DNA of 64,000 bases from Shinisaurus crocodilurus (lineage: Eukaryota > Chordata > Lepidosauria > Squamata > Shinisauridae), in NCBI GenBank assembly GCA_021292165.1, contig CM037878.1, positions 289,712,971-289,776,970 of the forward strand, read 5' to 3'. A program made the translations under genes and the position numbers. The notes under the pieces were generated by a model. The model did no database searches, was not told the origin of the DNA, and worked only from the letters and a program-made list of their open reading frames with translations. How positions within the stretch are numbered: position 1 is the first letter of the stretch; the number at the start of each line of letters is the position of its first letter. This document shows positions 33,170-44,012 of this stretch, piece after piece.

Positions 33170-33223
33170 TACAGTAGTGCGTACAAGTTGAGATTGTGCG
33201 TACAGTAGTGCGTACAAGTTGAG
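33170..33223 (+). repeat. 23-bp direct repeat at the L2 5' junction
   Basis: A 23-bp word starting tacagtagtgcgtacaag occurs at 33170-33192 and 33201-33223, 8 bp apart. The second copy directly precedes the L2 coding remnant. Confidence 0.9.
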
Positions 33224-34775
33224 GAGGGAGTGATGCCATCAGCCCTCAAGGAGGCAGTAATAAGACCGCTTCTAAAGAAGCCCTCCTTGGATCCCCAGGA
33301 TTTAAACAACTTTCGCCCAGTCTCCAATTTACCATTTCTGGGCAAGGTGATCGAGCGGGTGGTGGGTGCTCAGTTGAAGGCCACACTTGGATGAAGCCGA
33401 TTATTTAGATCCGTGCCAGTCGGGCTTCAGGTCTGGACATGAGACGGAGACGGCCTTGGTCGCCTTGGTGGATGATATGAGGAGGGCTTTGGATAGGGGC
33501 AAATGCTCCTTTCTAGTCCTCCTCGATCTCTCAGCGGCTTTTGATACCGTTGACCACGGTATCCTCCTGGACTGTCTGGAGGGGTTGGGCTTGGGAGGCA
33601 CTGTATTGCAGTGGTTCCGGTCCTTCCTCTCTGGAAGGTATCAGAGGGTAGTTCTCGGGGAGGAGGCTTCGGACCCTCGGCTGCTCACTTGTGGAGTGCC
33701 GCAAGGTTCCATCCTCTCCCCGATGTTATTCAACATCTACCTCAAGCCGCATCAGGAGGTTTGGGGTGCAGTGTCATCAGTATGCGGATGACACGCAGCT
33801 CTACCTCTGTTTTAAGTCCTCACCGAGGTTGGCCGTTGAGACCCTGTCCAAGTGCCTGGAGTCAGTGGCTGGCTGGATGGGAAGGAACATGCTGAAACTG
33901 AACCCCGACAAGACCGAGGTACTTCTGGTGGGGGACAAGGGAAGGTTAGGGGATGTTGACCTGATGCTGAATGGGGTACATCTCCCCCTGAAGGACCAGG
34001 TCCGCAGCTTGGGGGTCATTCTAGACTCCCAGCTGTCCATGGAGGCTCAGGTGGCAGCTGTGAGCCGGGCGGCGCTGTATCAACTTCATCTGATACGGCA
34101 GCTGCGCCCCTACCTTCCTAATCACCTGCTCCCATCAGTGGTTCATGCCTTGGTCTCCTCTCGCCTAGACTACTGTAATGCGCTCTACGTGGGGTTACCC
34201 TTGAAGACGGTCCGGAAGCTTCAGCTGGTACAGAACGCGGCGGCTCGCCTGATTAAGGGCAGCCGCCGGCGTGATCACATCACGCCAGTGCTTAATGAGT
34301 TGCACTGGCTACCAGTTGCTTGCCGAGCCGAATTCAAGGTGTTGGTTTTGACCTTTAAAACCCTACACGGCTCCGGCCCAGCTTATCTCAAGGAGCGCCT
34401 CCAGCAACATCAAGTAGGCCACTGAACAAGGTCTGCCACGGACGGCCTTCTCCTTATCCCATCAGCCAGAGCAGCCAGGCTGGTGGGGACTAGGAAGAGG
34501 GCCTTCTCTGTGGCGGCCCCCACATTATGGAACTCCCTCCCTAGTGACCTTCGCCATGCCCCTCCGTGATGAGCTTCCACTGTGCATTAAAAACATGGCT
34601 GTTCAGGCAGGAATATGGGGTGGGTTAGGTTTTTAATAAGAATTTTTTATATTGTTTTAATTATTATATTTTATTGTGTTGTGTTGCTGTATTTTGGTTG
34701 TACATCGCCCAGGGTGGCTGGGTGACCGGCCAGATGGGCGATTGATAAATATAATAAATAAATAAATAAATAAAT
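33224..34775 (+). pseudogene. L2-clade LINE ORF2 reverse transcriptase with 3' end
   Basis: 5'-truncated element beginning with the reverse transcriptase blocks RPVSNLPFLGKVIERVV (about 33318-33365), then LVLLDLSAAFDTVDHGIL (about 33516-33570), CGVPQGSILSPMLFNIY (about 33690-33740), the catalytic YADDTQLY (about 33780-33804), and NPDKTEVLLVGD. Two single-base frame changes (near 33385 and 33750) break the frame, but 244 codons downstream remain open, so decay is modest. The 3' UTR ends with hairpin TCGCCCA (34705) / TGGGCGA (34735) and the tail 'gataaatataataaataaat'. GC-rich coding contrasts with AT-rich flanks. Inactive because it lacks the endonuclease. Confidence 0.93.
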
Positions 34776-36879
34776 AAATTGACTTTCAGGTCCACATTTT
34801 GCTTCCCCATCCCCTTTATTTTTAAACAATGAGAGATTAGATTTAGGAGAAACTTCTTTAACAGAATTGAACTGCAGAACCCTGCCTTTCTTACACTAGC
34901 AGCAGCAAACTTTGCTTACCTGAAGAATGTTTCATGTTCACAAAACCTACATTTGATTTGGTTATGTTTTGGTACCTGTACTTTTTGAAAGAAATTTGCA
35001 ATTTAATGAAATTCCTTTCTTGACTTGCAGGCTGTGAACACGGTTATTGGCTGAGTCTGAGATGTGTACTTTTCCCACAGATGCTGCCTGGCTACATTTA
35101 TAATGGGTACAAGCAGGCTGGCACTTTGGGGAGGATGAAAAGATGCTGGTTTTCAGGGAGAAGTAGAGAATGCATAAGGACAAAAAATATTACCATAGAG
35201 AAGCACATTAACAGAGATATAGGTCTTAATTTACAGAAAGAACTGTTAGATGTTTTGTATTTGGACACATATGGCCCAGGATTCTAGAATACAAGCAGAG
35301 CTGCAGGTCTAATTTTCAGCACTGGAAAAATGCAAACACCACACTGTGCACAAAGTGAGAGAGCAACTGGGAGGGTGGCTGGCTAAGACTGTGAAAATAA
35401 TATCACACCCTTTATGCCTGAATAGCTTAACCCCTGGCTCAACACAGAATTACTAGCATCGATCAGAATCATCACTCATAGCTGAAAGTATGCTTTCAAA
35501 GCGTGCGTTAAAATTCTTTACTATAAAACATTTGTACTCCAAGAGTAAAACGTGTTCTTTAATACTAAGATCAGTACTGTGCATTATCTTGCATGAGCAC
35601 CCCAAATTCCCCAGAGCCTGCCTTACAACCAGAATTGGAAATCAAGGTTTGATGTGAATTGCAAGTTCTAATTTGGAGGCAAGCTATGGTAGTGAGTGAT
35701 AGCCATAGTTTTCCTGGTTCAGACACAATGACAAACTATAGTTACAACAAATGAGGAAGGCAGGGGGAAGGGAAATCGGAGCATGCAAGGGGGCGAGGGA
35801 GTGCACAGTAAAAAAAGCCCAACACCTGAGTCTGATGCTCACGAATCAGGGTTCATCTTTCTTTCCGTACTAGCTTTAGTAGTAGTAGTAGTAGTAATAA
35901 AGATACCTGCAGAGTTCTCCAAGCTATGGGGGCTCATAAAAGCCTCCCTCAAAAGGAGAGGTGAGCTTCACAAACCCCAAAATTCTTCTCTGTCTTAGAT
36001 TAAAATATGAAATAAAGACGAAGCCCCAGCTGCAGCCAGAGAGGGGGAAAGGGAGGTGTTCTCTCCCTTCTTCTTTCTCTTATTGCAACTGGAGTGCTGC
36101 TGCTGCTCCAGTCACACCACTTGGTAAGATTGAGGAGCTGGGCTACTTCTGAAGTCAGAAAGCTCAGAAAACAAACCAAGCTATTTCCAATTTTGGGGGG
36201 AAATAGCTCAGCTTATTTCTGAGCTAATCTGATTTGAGCTGAAGGGAGCTCTCCCATCACTATTAAAATAATGCTAATTTTAACATGGTCACTGCCCCAT
36301 GAGGCTAGAATTAATCTGAAAAAAATGGAAACGAGCTTCCTAGGTGTGGGTTGCAAGACGACATATGCAGTGACTGAATATTACTTTTGAATTCTTCATT
36401 CCCCAATAGCTTTTATTTTCCATCTAGAACAAGAGAAAGTTGTAGCAGCAGAAACCGAAAAGCTCTCCCTTAGGACTTTTAAGTGGAAGCTAAGGCCACT
36501 CTACTCAACAGGATGCAACACTTCAAGAGGGCGTGTATTACGGTATGTGATCATGAAAAGATACACACACTGCAGTTTTACACAAAGTGGTCACATGCCG
36601 GTGGCTGAGAGAGAGAAATGCAGCTAAAACAGAAATACGTCCCCCTCCCCAACACCCACACTTTTCTTCTAGGACTTGGTGCCGTTCCAGCAATTACTTC
36701 TTCATTTTAAAGAATCTATTGTGTATCAGAAAATCAGCTACCAAACTCTGTCTCTATTGGACATATTATCCACCACACATTAGCACCATAGTCTTTAGAC
36801 AAGGGACCCACCTTCTAAACCCAACCTCCAGCATATGGCCCACTTTACATTTTTCTTAATTATATGTCCATAGAAATAT
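34776..36879. other. Unassigned stretch
   Basis: No gene or repeat family recognised. A (TAG)n/(GTA)n run lies at 35870-35897. A word pair near 35690-35740 ('agccatagttttcctggttc', 'caaactatagttac') resembles the interior of the TGGTT-rich MITEs but is too short to call. Confidence 0.35.
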
Positions 36880-37385
36880 AAAAAAATGTTTTAAAGGGGA
36901 TAACAGAAGAAGTATCAGAGCTAATGGAAGAGAGATGAAAATGGAAAAATAGAGATAACATAAAATATAAACAAGTACAAAAGATCATCTGAAATAAAAT
37001 CAAGGAAGCTAAAGAAAAAAATAAGTGGGCTGAACAATGTAGAGAAACAGAAAATCTAGAAAAGAACCACAATTCCTTCAGTGTACATAAAAAGATCACG
37101 AAGTAGCAGGTATATTTTAAAAAATGACAATGTCCACTACTGGTAGGCAGGAATAATTACCTGATACTTAATGTCAAGGATAAAATTGTAGTATGGCGTG
37201 ATTACATCAAAGAGTTGTTTGAAGATAATAGAACAGAATTTGTTGTGCTGGAAGACGATACTGGACTGGAAAAAAAGAAAGCCGAAATTCGAAATGCAAT
37301 ACAGCTAATACAAAATGGCAAAGCTCCTGGACTAGATGATGCTTTCGCAGAAATTTTAAAGTTAATAGAAGAGGAGGAGGAGCCC
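36880..37385 (+). pseudogene. RTE-type LINE fragment (upstream of RT core)
   Basis: In one frame near 37200-37380 it reads YIKELFEDNRTEF and then IQLIQNGKAPGLDDAFAEIL, the segment before the reverse transcriptase palm in RTE-type elements. An earlier part shows AEQCRETENLEK-like decayed coding. It stops at a GAGGAGG run; an RTE palm remnant reappears 3.1 kb downstream at 40500. Confidence 0.65.
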
Positions 37386-37539
37386 CAGTGATGAAGCGTC
37401 TCAGCCCCAGTGACAAAGTGTCAGTACACAAGCGAGTTAAGCAACCGTGTGAGTTCAGCAACAGGGCAAGGAGGCCAGAAAGAGAGCTCTTCCCTCCCTT
37501 CTCATAGTAAGTCACTGTAACCTGTGAATTAATAACTAT

Positions 37540-38535
37540 AGATAACACCTTCTCCTAGTAAACAACTTGGTTTTCCAGGTAAACAAACCCAATACCACCA
37601 ATTAAAAACAACAACCCAGTTATGAAGGTAGAAAGCCTGCAGGGGTGTGGGGGCTATCCAGTATATTGCACTGAGTGCCACATGTAAGACTATTTGCCAG
37701 CTGGACAGAAGTCGTGGGTGTGTGTTTGGTGTAATGAGCTCCTGGCTCTCAGGGAACAAGTCCGTTCTCTTGAGGCCAAGGTTGCTGACCTGGAGAAGCT
37801 AAGAGAGGCAGAGAGGTTGGCAGACGAGACGAAATAGCAGTGTCCAAATCCCTAGGTGACAGCTCCTCTGCTGTCACAGAGAATGGGGGTCTTGGGGAAG
37901 GAGGGTGTCATTCCGAGGAAGAGGGAAATGATCCCTTAGAAGGGACCCATTCCTCAGAAGATGAACAAACATCCTCTCGCACTGAGGATGTGCCTCTGGG
38001 GGGCACGGGGCTTGTGGTAGTGGAAGATTCAATTGTTAGACACACAGACACCTGGGTTTGTGATGGGCATGTAGACCGCATGGTAAATTGCCTGCCTGAT
38101 GCAAAGGCCACGGATATCACGCACTGTCTAGGTAGCTTTGTAGATAGTGCTGGGGTGGAGGCCAGTGGTCGTGATCCATGTTGGTACCAATGACGCGGGG
38201 AAATGTAGTTGTGCAGTCCTGGAAGCCAAATTCAGGTTGCTAGGTAGAAGGTTGAAATCCAGGACCACCAAGGTGGCTTTCTCTGAAATGATACCTGTTC
38301 CACACGTAGGGCCAGCTGGGGAACATTTTGGGAGAAGCCGGGCCTCTACAAGAGGGACAGGCTCCACTTGAACCATAATAGAACCAGACTGCTGGCGCAA
38401 AATATAAAAAGGGTGGCAGAGCAGCTTTTAAACTGAACCTCGAGGAAAGTCGACAGGAGCTGGGAAGCAACCAGTTCAGGTTAAATCATCCCTAAGGAAT
38501 GAAGATTAAAAGGTTTCTGATTGCCCAAATGTAGA
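37540..38535 (+). pseudogene. CR1 LINE ORF1 with SGNH/GDSL esterase domain
   Basis: An N-terminal segment with CSEC/ CVWC Cys pairs is followed by a coiled-coil-like stretch LREQVRSLEAKVADLEKL. An esterase domain follows: VVVEDSIVRHTD (block I; usual G before D is E here, Ser kept), then VIHVGTNDAG (about 38163-38193; the GxND-type block) and a late HLN block near 38370. CR1 ORF1 proteins bind RNA and carry this esterase fold. At least two frame changes split it (near 37835 and 38155). It continues after the L2 insertion as the CR1 endonuclease at 39755. Confidence 0.85.
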
Positions 38536-38539
38536 AGGG

Positions 38540-39750
38540 GAGGAAATAGGCCAAACTGAAGCTCAATCCAGACAAGACTGAGATGCTGTTGGTGGGTGGT
38601 TCCTCTAACCGGATGGAGGGTGTTCAACCAGTTCTGGATGGGGTTGCACTTCCCTTGAAGGAGCAGGTCCGTAGCTTGGGGGTTCTCCTTGAACCATCTT
38701 TGTCACTTGAGGCTCAAGTGGCCTCAGTGGCACAGAATGCCTTCTACCAGCTCCGGCTGGTGGCCCAGCCACACCCCTATCTGGACAGGGATAGCCTGAT
38801 TTCAGTAGACGTAGGACAGCCAGTGTGGCGTAGTGGTGAGAGTGTTGGACTGTGACTCGGGAGATCCGGGTTCTAGTCCCCGGTCGGCCATGAAACTCAC
38901 TGGGTGAGTTTGGGCCAGTCACTGACTCTCAGCCTAACCTACCTCACAGGGTTGTTGTGAGGATAAAATGGAGAGGAGGAGGATTATGTAAGCTGCCTTG
39001 GGTTCCTTTCAGGAAAAAAGGTGGGGTATAAATATAATAAATAAAATAAAATAAATAATCTATGCTCTGGTAATCTCAAAGCTAGACTACTGCAATGCAC
39101 TTTACATAGGGCTGCCCTTGAAGACTGTTTAGAATCTGCAGCTTGTGCGCAGCAGCCAGACTTATTAGTGGGACCAGAAGATCCGAACACATAACACCAG
39201 TTCTGGCCCGCTTGCACTGGCTGCCTGTATGCTTCTGAGCCCAATTCAAGGTGCTGGTCTTAACCTTTAAAGCCCTACACAGTTTGGGACCACAATACTT
39301 GATGGAACGCCTCTCCCAACCACAATCTACCCAGACACTACAACATCTGGGGCCTTCCTCTGGCTGCCACCTCCAAGGGAGGCTCGGAAGGCGGCGACCA
39401 GAGGGAGGGCCTTCTCTGTGGTAGCCCCCCAACTCTGGAACAACCTCCCCCGAGACCCACCTGGCACCAACTCTACAATCCTTTCAGCGCCAGGTTAAGA
39501 CTGCCCTCTATGTTGAGGCTTTTAACAACTCTAAATAGTGCATGGTGGTGTGGTTATTTTTAATCTTTTTTATGGGTCATGTTCCATTAATTTGTTTTAG
39601 CTATTTGTGCCATTTTAAACTTGGTTTTAAATTTTTACAATGTTTTTATTGTATATATTTTATATTGTATTGTTGTGTCTTTTACTGATTGTTGTAAACC
39701 GCCCAGAAAGCTTCAGCTGTTGGGCGGTATATAAATAAAATGAATAAGGA
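38540..39750 (+). pseudogene. L2 LINE RT C-terminus and 3' end, inserted in CR1 and split by a SINE
   Basis: Begins KLKLNPDKTEMLLVGGSSN-like (38558 on) and continues LKEQVRSLGVLLEPSLSLEA. After the SINE at 38815-39058 it resumes with VISKLDYCNALYIGLPLKT. The 3' end has hairpin CCGCCCA (39699) / TGGGCGG (39721) and a GGAGGA-rich tail. Same subfamily as the 10.2-11.4 kb copy. Confidence 0.88.
38815..39058 (+). mobile_element. tRNA-derived SINE (type A) nested in L2
   Basis: The head AGCCAGTGTGGCGTAGTGG is intact, with B-box GGTTCTAGTCC, the body 'actcactgggtgagtttggg' and the tail 'tataaatataataaataaaa'. The L2 frame is interrupted exactly at this insertion. Confidence 0.93.
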
Positions 39751-39754
39751 GGAG

Positions 39755-40112
39755 GAGGAGGAGGAGCATATGGTGAAACATGATAGCCAATTAAAGAGGC
39801 CTAAGTGCAAAAACAGAAGTGGCACACGCCAGAGACATCTGGGGAGGGACACCGTGTATAGATGTTTCTATGCAAATGCTTGAAGCCTTCAAAATGCTGG
39901 AAGCCTCTCCTCCAAAATAGGAGAGTTGGAGTGCCTAGTTTGAAAGGAGAACCTAGATATAGCAGGTATTATGGAAACCTGGTGGAAAGGAGAGAGCCAG
40001 TGGGATATGGTCATCTCTGGATATAAAGTTTATAGGAAGGGTGTACTGGAGATGTTGCTCTATACGTCAAACAGGGCATAGCGTCCAGCAGACTTGAAAA
40101 CCTAAAAGGGAT
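39755..40112 (+). pseudogene. CR1 LINE ORF2 endonuclease start (continuation)
   Basis: Translation pieces KIGELECLV, ENLDIAGIMETWWKG (the E-T-W-W motif of the CR1 endonuclease) and MVISGYKVYRKG. This follows CR1 ORF1 in normal order, so both halves belong to one CR1 copy split by the L2. Truncated at about 40112. Confidence 0.85.
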
Positions 40113-40497
40113 TTAGTTTTCGAGACCGAAATAGATTTATGGTTGGTGTTCGTGGGCAGAAGTCTCAACCTCCCCCCCAAAGGTTCTAGAAGCTGTGTGC
40201 AGGGTGTTTATCCCCGGGGTAAGAGGGGGGATAAAGGAATTAAATGTTTGGGTGGGGGTTGGTGGGATTTTGTGTTTAATTTGTATATGCACAGGGACCA
40301 AGGATTAAAGAGTAACAATACAATAAGATGGACCCAAAGTTAAGAGTTTCTACATTGAATGTTAAAGGCCTAGGATCGATGCTGAAAAGAAGGCGGATTG
40401 AAGCACTCCTAAATAAAGACAAGGCGGACATAATATTTTTACAAGAAACACATCAATCAAAAGAAGGGGTAAATGAACTTAAACTACGAGGCAGGGA
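40113..40497 (+). pseudogene. L1 LINE 5' region and ORF2 endonuclease N-terminus
   Basis: A frame from 40328 begins MDPKLRVSTLNVKGLGS, then KRRRIEALLNKDKADIIFLQ and ETHQ. These are the L1 endonuclease strands with the catalytic-type N and E residues (LNV.GL and QETH). A G-rich non-coding leader precedes it. It stops after about 57 codons and joins in frame to an RTE palm segment. Confidence 0.8.
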
Positions 40498-41665
40498 TAT
40501 GAATGTGGATGTAGATGCTTACTTTATTGACTATGAGAAAGCTTTTGACAAAGCAAAACATGACAAGTTAATGGAGTTGTTGGTAAACAAAGGTCTTGAT
40601 TCAAGAGATATTGGTATAAACAAAATGCTGCAGTGAAAATTGAAGATCAGATGACAGAGGATATAGAAATACGAAGAGGGGTAAGACAAGGATGTATACT
40701 TTCACCACTGCTTTTTAATTTATACTCTGACAGCAACTTTAAAGAAGCACTTGCTGATTTAAATGATGGTATCATTGTTAACGGAGAGATTATCAAAACA
40801 TTCGATATGCAGATGATACAGTTTGCTACCTGACAATTTAGATGGTCTACAAAGATTACTTGATAAAGTCAGTGAAGTAAGAAATGAACATGGTCTAAAA
40901 CTGAATGTTAAGAAAACCAAGTGCATGATATTTAGTAAAAAGCAAGTCATCCAAGAAAAAAAAAGCTAAAAATTCAAAATGAAAATGTGGAGCAGGTTGA
41001 TAAATATAAATATCTTAGAATTTGGTTGAACAAGCAGTGGGGTCATAATAATGCAATAAAAGTTAGAATAGAGATGGCCCAGGGTAGCTTTTTTAAGAAG
41101 AAAAATGTAATATGTAACAAAAACTTAAAATTAGCCTTCAGAATGCGCATTGTACTGTGTTATGTATTTTCAGTTCTAATGTATGGCATGGAATTGTGGA
41201 CTTTAACACAGACTACCATAAAAAAAGATAGAAGCATTTGAAATGTGGATTTATCGCAGGATGTTATTATGAATTTCATGGACTGAGAGGGTGACCAACA
41301 AAGAAGTATTAAAGAGAATGTATAAAGATCAAGAAAGTATAAAACACATAAAATGCAGAAAACTAGAATATTTTGGTCATAGAAATGAAAAATATAGACT
41401 GTTGCAGCTGATTATACAAGGGAAAATTAACATGAAAAGAAGTGTAGGAAGAATATGGTATTGGCTGAAAAACCTTTAAAGTATGGTTTGGGGGCAATGC
41501 AACATCATTGTTTAGAGTGGCCATATCTAAAGACTGTTTAGCCATGATGATGTCTAACCTCCAGTAGGAGAGGAACAAGAAGAATATGCCCATTTTTCTT
41601 CTTCCCTCTGGCCTAGATCTCACTGTGTCTGGGTTGCACCACTTGAGAATGCAAGCAGGAGGTCA
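40498..41665 (+). pseudogene. RTE-type LINE reverse transcriptase and C-terminus
   Basis: Palm block YFIDYEKAFDKAKHDKLMEL (about 40522-40580), then IRRGVRQGCILSPLLFNLY (about 40668-40725). A damaged YADD region follows near 40805 (RYADDT reads through a frameshift), then a thumb and C-terminal part ending KCRKLEYFGHRNEKYRLLQL (about 41358-41415). At least four frame changes. Likely the downstream part of the same element as 36880-37385, with about 300 bp of palm missing. Confidence 0.8.
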
Positions 41666-41865
41666 TATAACTGAATGCTCCTCTGTACTTAAAAATAAAT
41701 AAATCCCTGCACATAGAAAACTAGCATGTCAGAAACTAGTGTAGCTTTCTCCCTGACTTCTAATTTTCTATATGCAGCGATTTCTTCCTCAAAGGGAAGC
41801 ACTGAATCATGCACACCTCTACTTGCATTAGGACAACCGAGACACAGAAGTAGACCCCTCAGAAG

Positions 41866-42030
41866 CAGTATGCCTATGTACACCAGTTGCTGGGGAAAGG
41901 TGGGAGGGTGCTGTCGCACTCATGCCCTGCTTGTGGGTTTCCCGTGGGTAGCTGGTTGGCTACTGTGTGAACAGAATACTGTACTAGATGGACCCTTGAT
42001 GTGATCCAGCATGGCTGTTCTTACGTTCTC
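41866..42030 (+). mobile_element. CR1/L3-like LINE 3' end
   Basis: 'gtatgcctatgtacaccag', 'cctgcttgtgggtttcccg', 'gtactagatggaccc', ending 'gtgatccagcatggctg' and 'ttcttacgttct'. Copies in both orientations occur at 53.2, 56.8 and 57.4 kb. Confidence 0.85.
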
Positions 42031-42240
42031 TCTCCCCTTTTTCATTCCCTACCCCTGTACTGTCCTTTTCCCTCATCTTAAGGAAACCTAAACAACCAGC
42101 CCAATGCAACCCCCTTAGGTTGTGACATGACCCACTAAGTGGCTCCTAACTCCATCAGTGGAAGACCATCTGTCACATGCCATGTTCACAAGTACTAATG
42201 CTTCTTATGTAGGTGCCCCAGCAAAGGACTCTTAAATATA

Positions 42241-42402
42241 CAGGCCTGTGTCTCCCGCTGGCTCAGCTTGTCTGAGTGTGGAAAAGCTAAGCAGGGTCAG
42301 GCCTGGTTATTACTTGGATGGGAGACCCCTCCTCTAGTTTCCTGCATTGAGCAGGGGGTTGGACTCGATGGTCTTGTTGTAGGCTCCTTCCAACTCTATT
42401 AA
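42241..42402 (+). mobile_element. 5S rRNA-derived SINE with CR1-type tail
   Basis: All three 5S promoter blocks are present: 'aaaagctaagcagggtc', 'cctggttattac' and 'ttggatgggagacc'. The same 'ccctcctctagtttcctgca' linker follows, then 'gttggactcgatggtcttg'. The terminal TCTATGAAA units are lost. Confidence 0.92.
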
Positions 42403-43654
42403 ATTACTATAAAAGCAGGAAGAGGAAGGACCAGCTTTTGACTTCTTGTCGCCTGCTCACATTCAACAGAAAGCCCCACCCACTTTTCATTCAGTTGTCC
42501 ATAAGCACAGCTCTGCCAGAAGCTTACAAAGATCCTTATTATAAGGCTTGCGGCCCTCACCAACCCTCCACGTACCTACCCTACCGGCCTGTTGCTAATA
42601 TGCACAAATGCTTTCCCATGAACGACCACTTTATGACCCCCTCCTCCACCAGAGCATAGCTTAGGCCCTTTGCTACATAGGTGGCAAATATATTTTCTGC
42701 ACACCTGAAATGGTTACTACTTTTCAGTGCTAACAATTCTCTACGGCCTTCTGCTAACAGGAGGAAAGTAGCTATAAAGCTGAAGCTTCAGTGCAAATGC
42801 ATTAAGTGTTATGTTAGGGATGTATGGATATGGAACAAAGTAAGGGGGACTGGCAGAGAAGCTGCAGCTATTCTGTGGCTTTTGCACACCTTATTTTAAA
42901 AGCAACAGGGAAAACACAGGTATGCAAAATGAGCCTCTTAAAAGCTCTCCCTGCTGTGCATGCTTCCTTGACCAATTACAGCCTGATGTACAAATATTCC
43001 ACCAACACCACCCCTCCCATGGAGGCCATTATCTCTGGGACAGCTTTATAAAAATCAACATTACAAGAAACAATCTACCCCCAACCACCAAACCACTATG
43101 AAGAGAATGAAAAGACCCCAGTTCTACTTAGCCAGAGCTGGGAATAAATTACCTTCATCCAAAGAGGAAAACCTACTCTCACAAAGGTGACTTGTTCTTG
43201 TTTACTAGCTCATCCACTGATCTTTATAGTTTTTAAAAGGCACCTGTAATCAAGCTATTCTGTAATCGGAATGCAGAAGAAATACAAACAGCCCAGTCCA
43301 GCTGGAGGAAATGGCTACTGAGTAAGCATTCTCTCAGCCTGAGGAGCATAAACCAAGAATCATAGAATCATAGCTGGCTCCAGACAGCAATGCCCCTTTG
43401 TATGCATGTTACCTCCCAGAAAACCAGAAGGAAATGCTGCAGTAAAATAGAAATGTTCTCTTGAGCTTGCTCATTCCCCACCCCCTCTTCCAGGGTAGCT
43501 GAAACGGGATTGGAAACTTCTGTAAGTGCATACTTATGAATGACAGAAAAATAAAATAAATTTTAAAACCCAACCCATTTTCACAGTAAGTACACCCATA
43601 CTCCCACAGTAAGTACACCTGCCCGCCCCAATATCTCCATCCCATTCAACCACG
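42403..43654. other. Unassigned stretch
   Basis: An 18-bp isolated CR1 tail word (GAATCATAGAATCATAG, 43357-43373) is present; otherwise nothing recognised. Confidence 0.35.
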
Positions 43655-43885
43655 TTTATTTATTTATTATATTTATACCTTGCCTTTTTTCCTGCAAGGG
43701 ACTCAAGGCGGCTTACATAATCCTCCTCTCCATTTTATCCTCACAACAACCCTGTGAGGTAGGTTAGGCTGAGAGTCAGTGACTGGCCCAAAGTCACCCA
43801 GTGAGTTTCATGGCTGAGCGGGGACTAGAACTCGGATCTCCCGAGTCCCAGTCCAACATTCTCACCACTGTGCCACACTCACCAT
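43655..43885 (-). mobile_element. tRNA-derived SINE (type A)
   Basis: Left (TTTA)n tail with 'tatttataccttgcctttt'. The reversed B-box region is 'ggactagaactcggatctcc'. The head ends 'caccactgtgccacactc'. Full length. Confidence 0.9.
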
Positions 43886-44012
43886 TTTGGAGTTTGGAGT
43901 CAAAGGAAATGCCGAAGTGGGGGAGGAAACTGACAAGTGTCAACCATTTTCAGTGTACCTTCATTTTGTTTGGTTTTTCTTAAATCTAAATAATGTAAAA
44001 GAAGTATATGCT

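Noticed and set aside
40328..40636. A functional fusion gene
   Set aside because: Followed by frameshifts in the RTE part and made of two LINE fragments; treated as a chimeric remnant instead.
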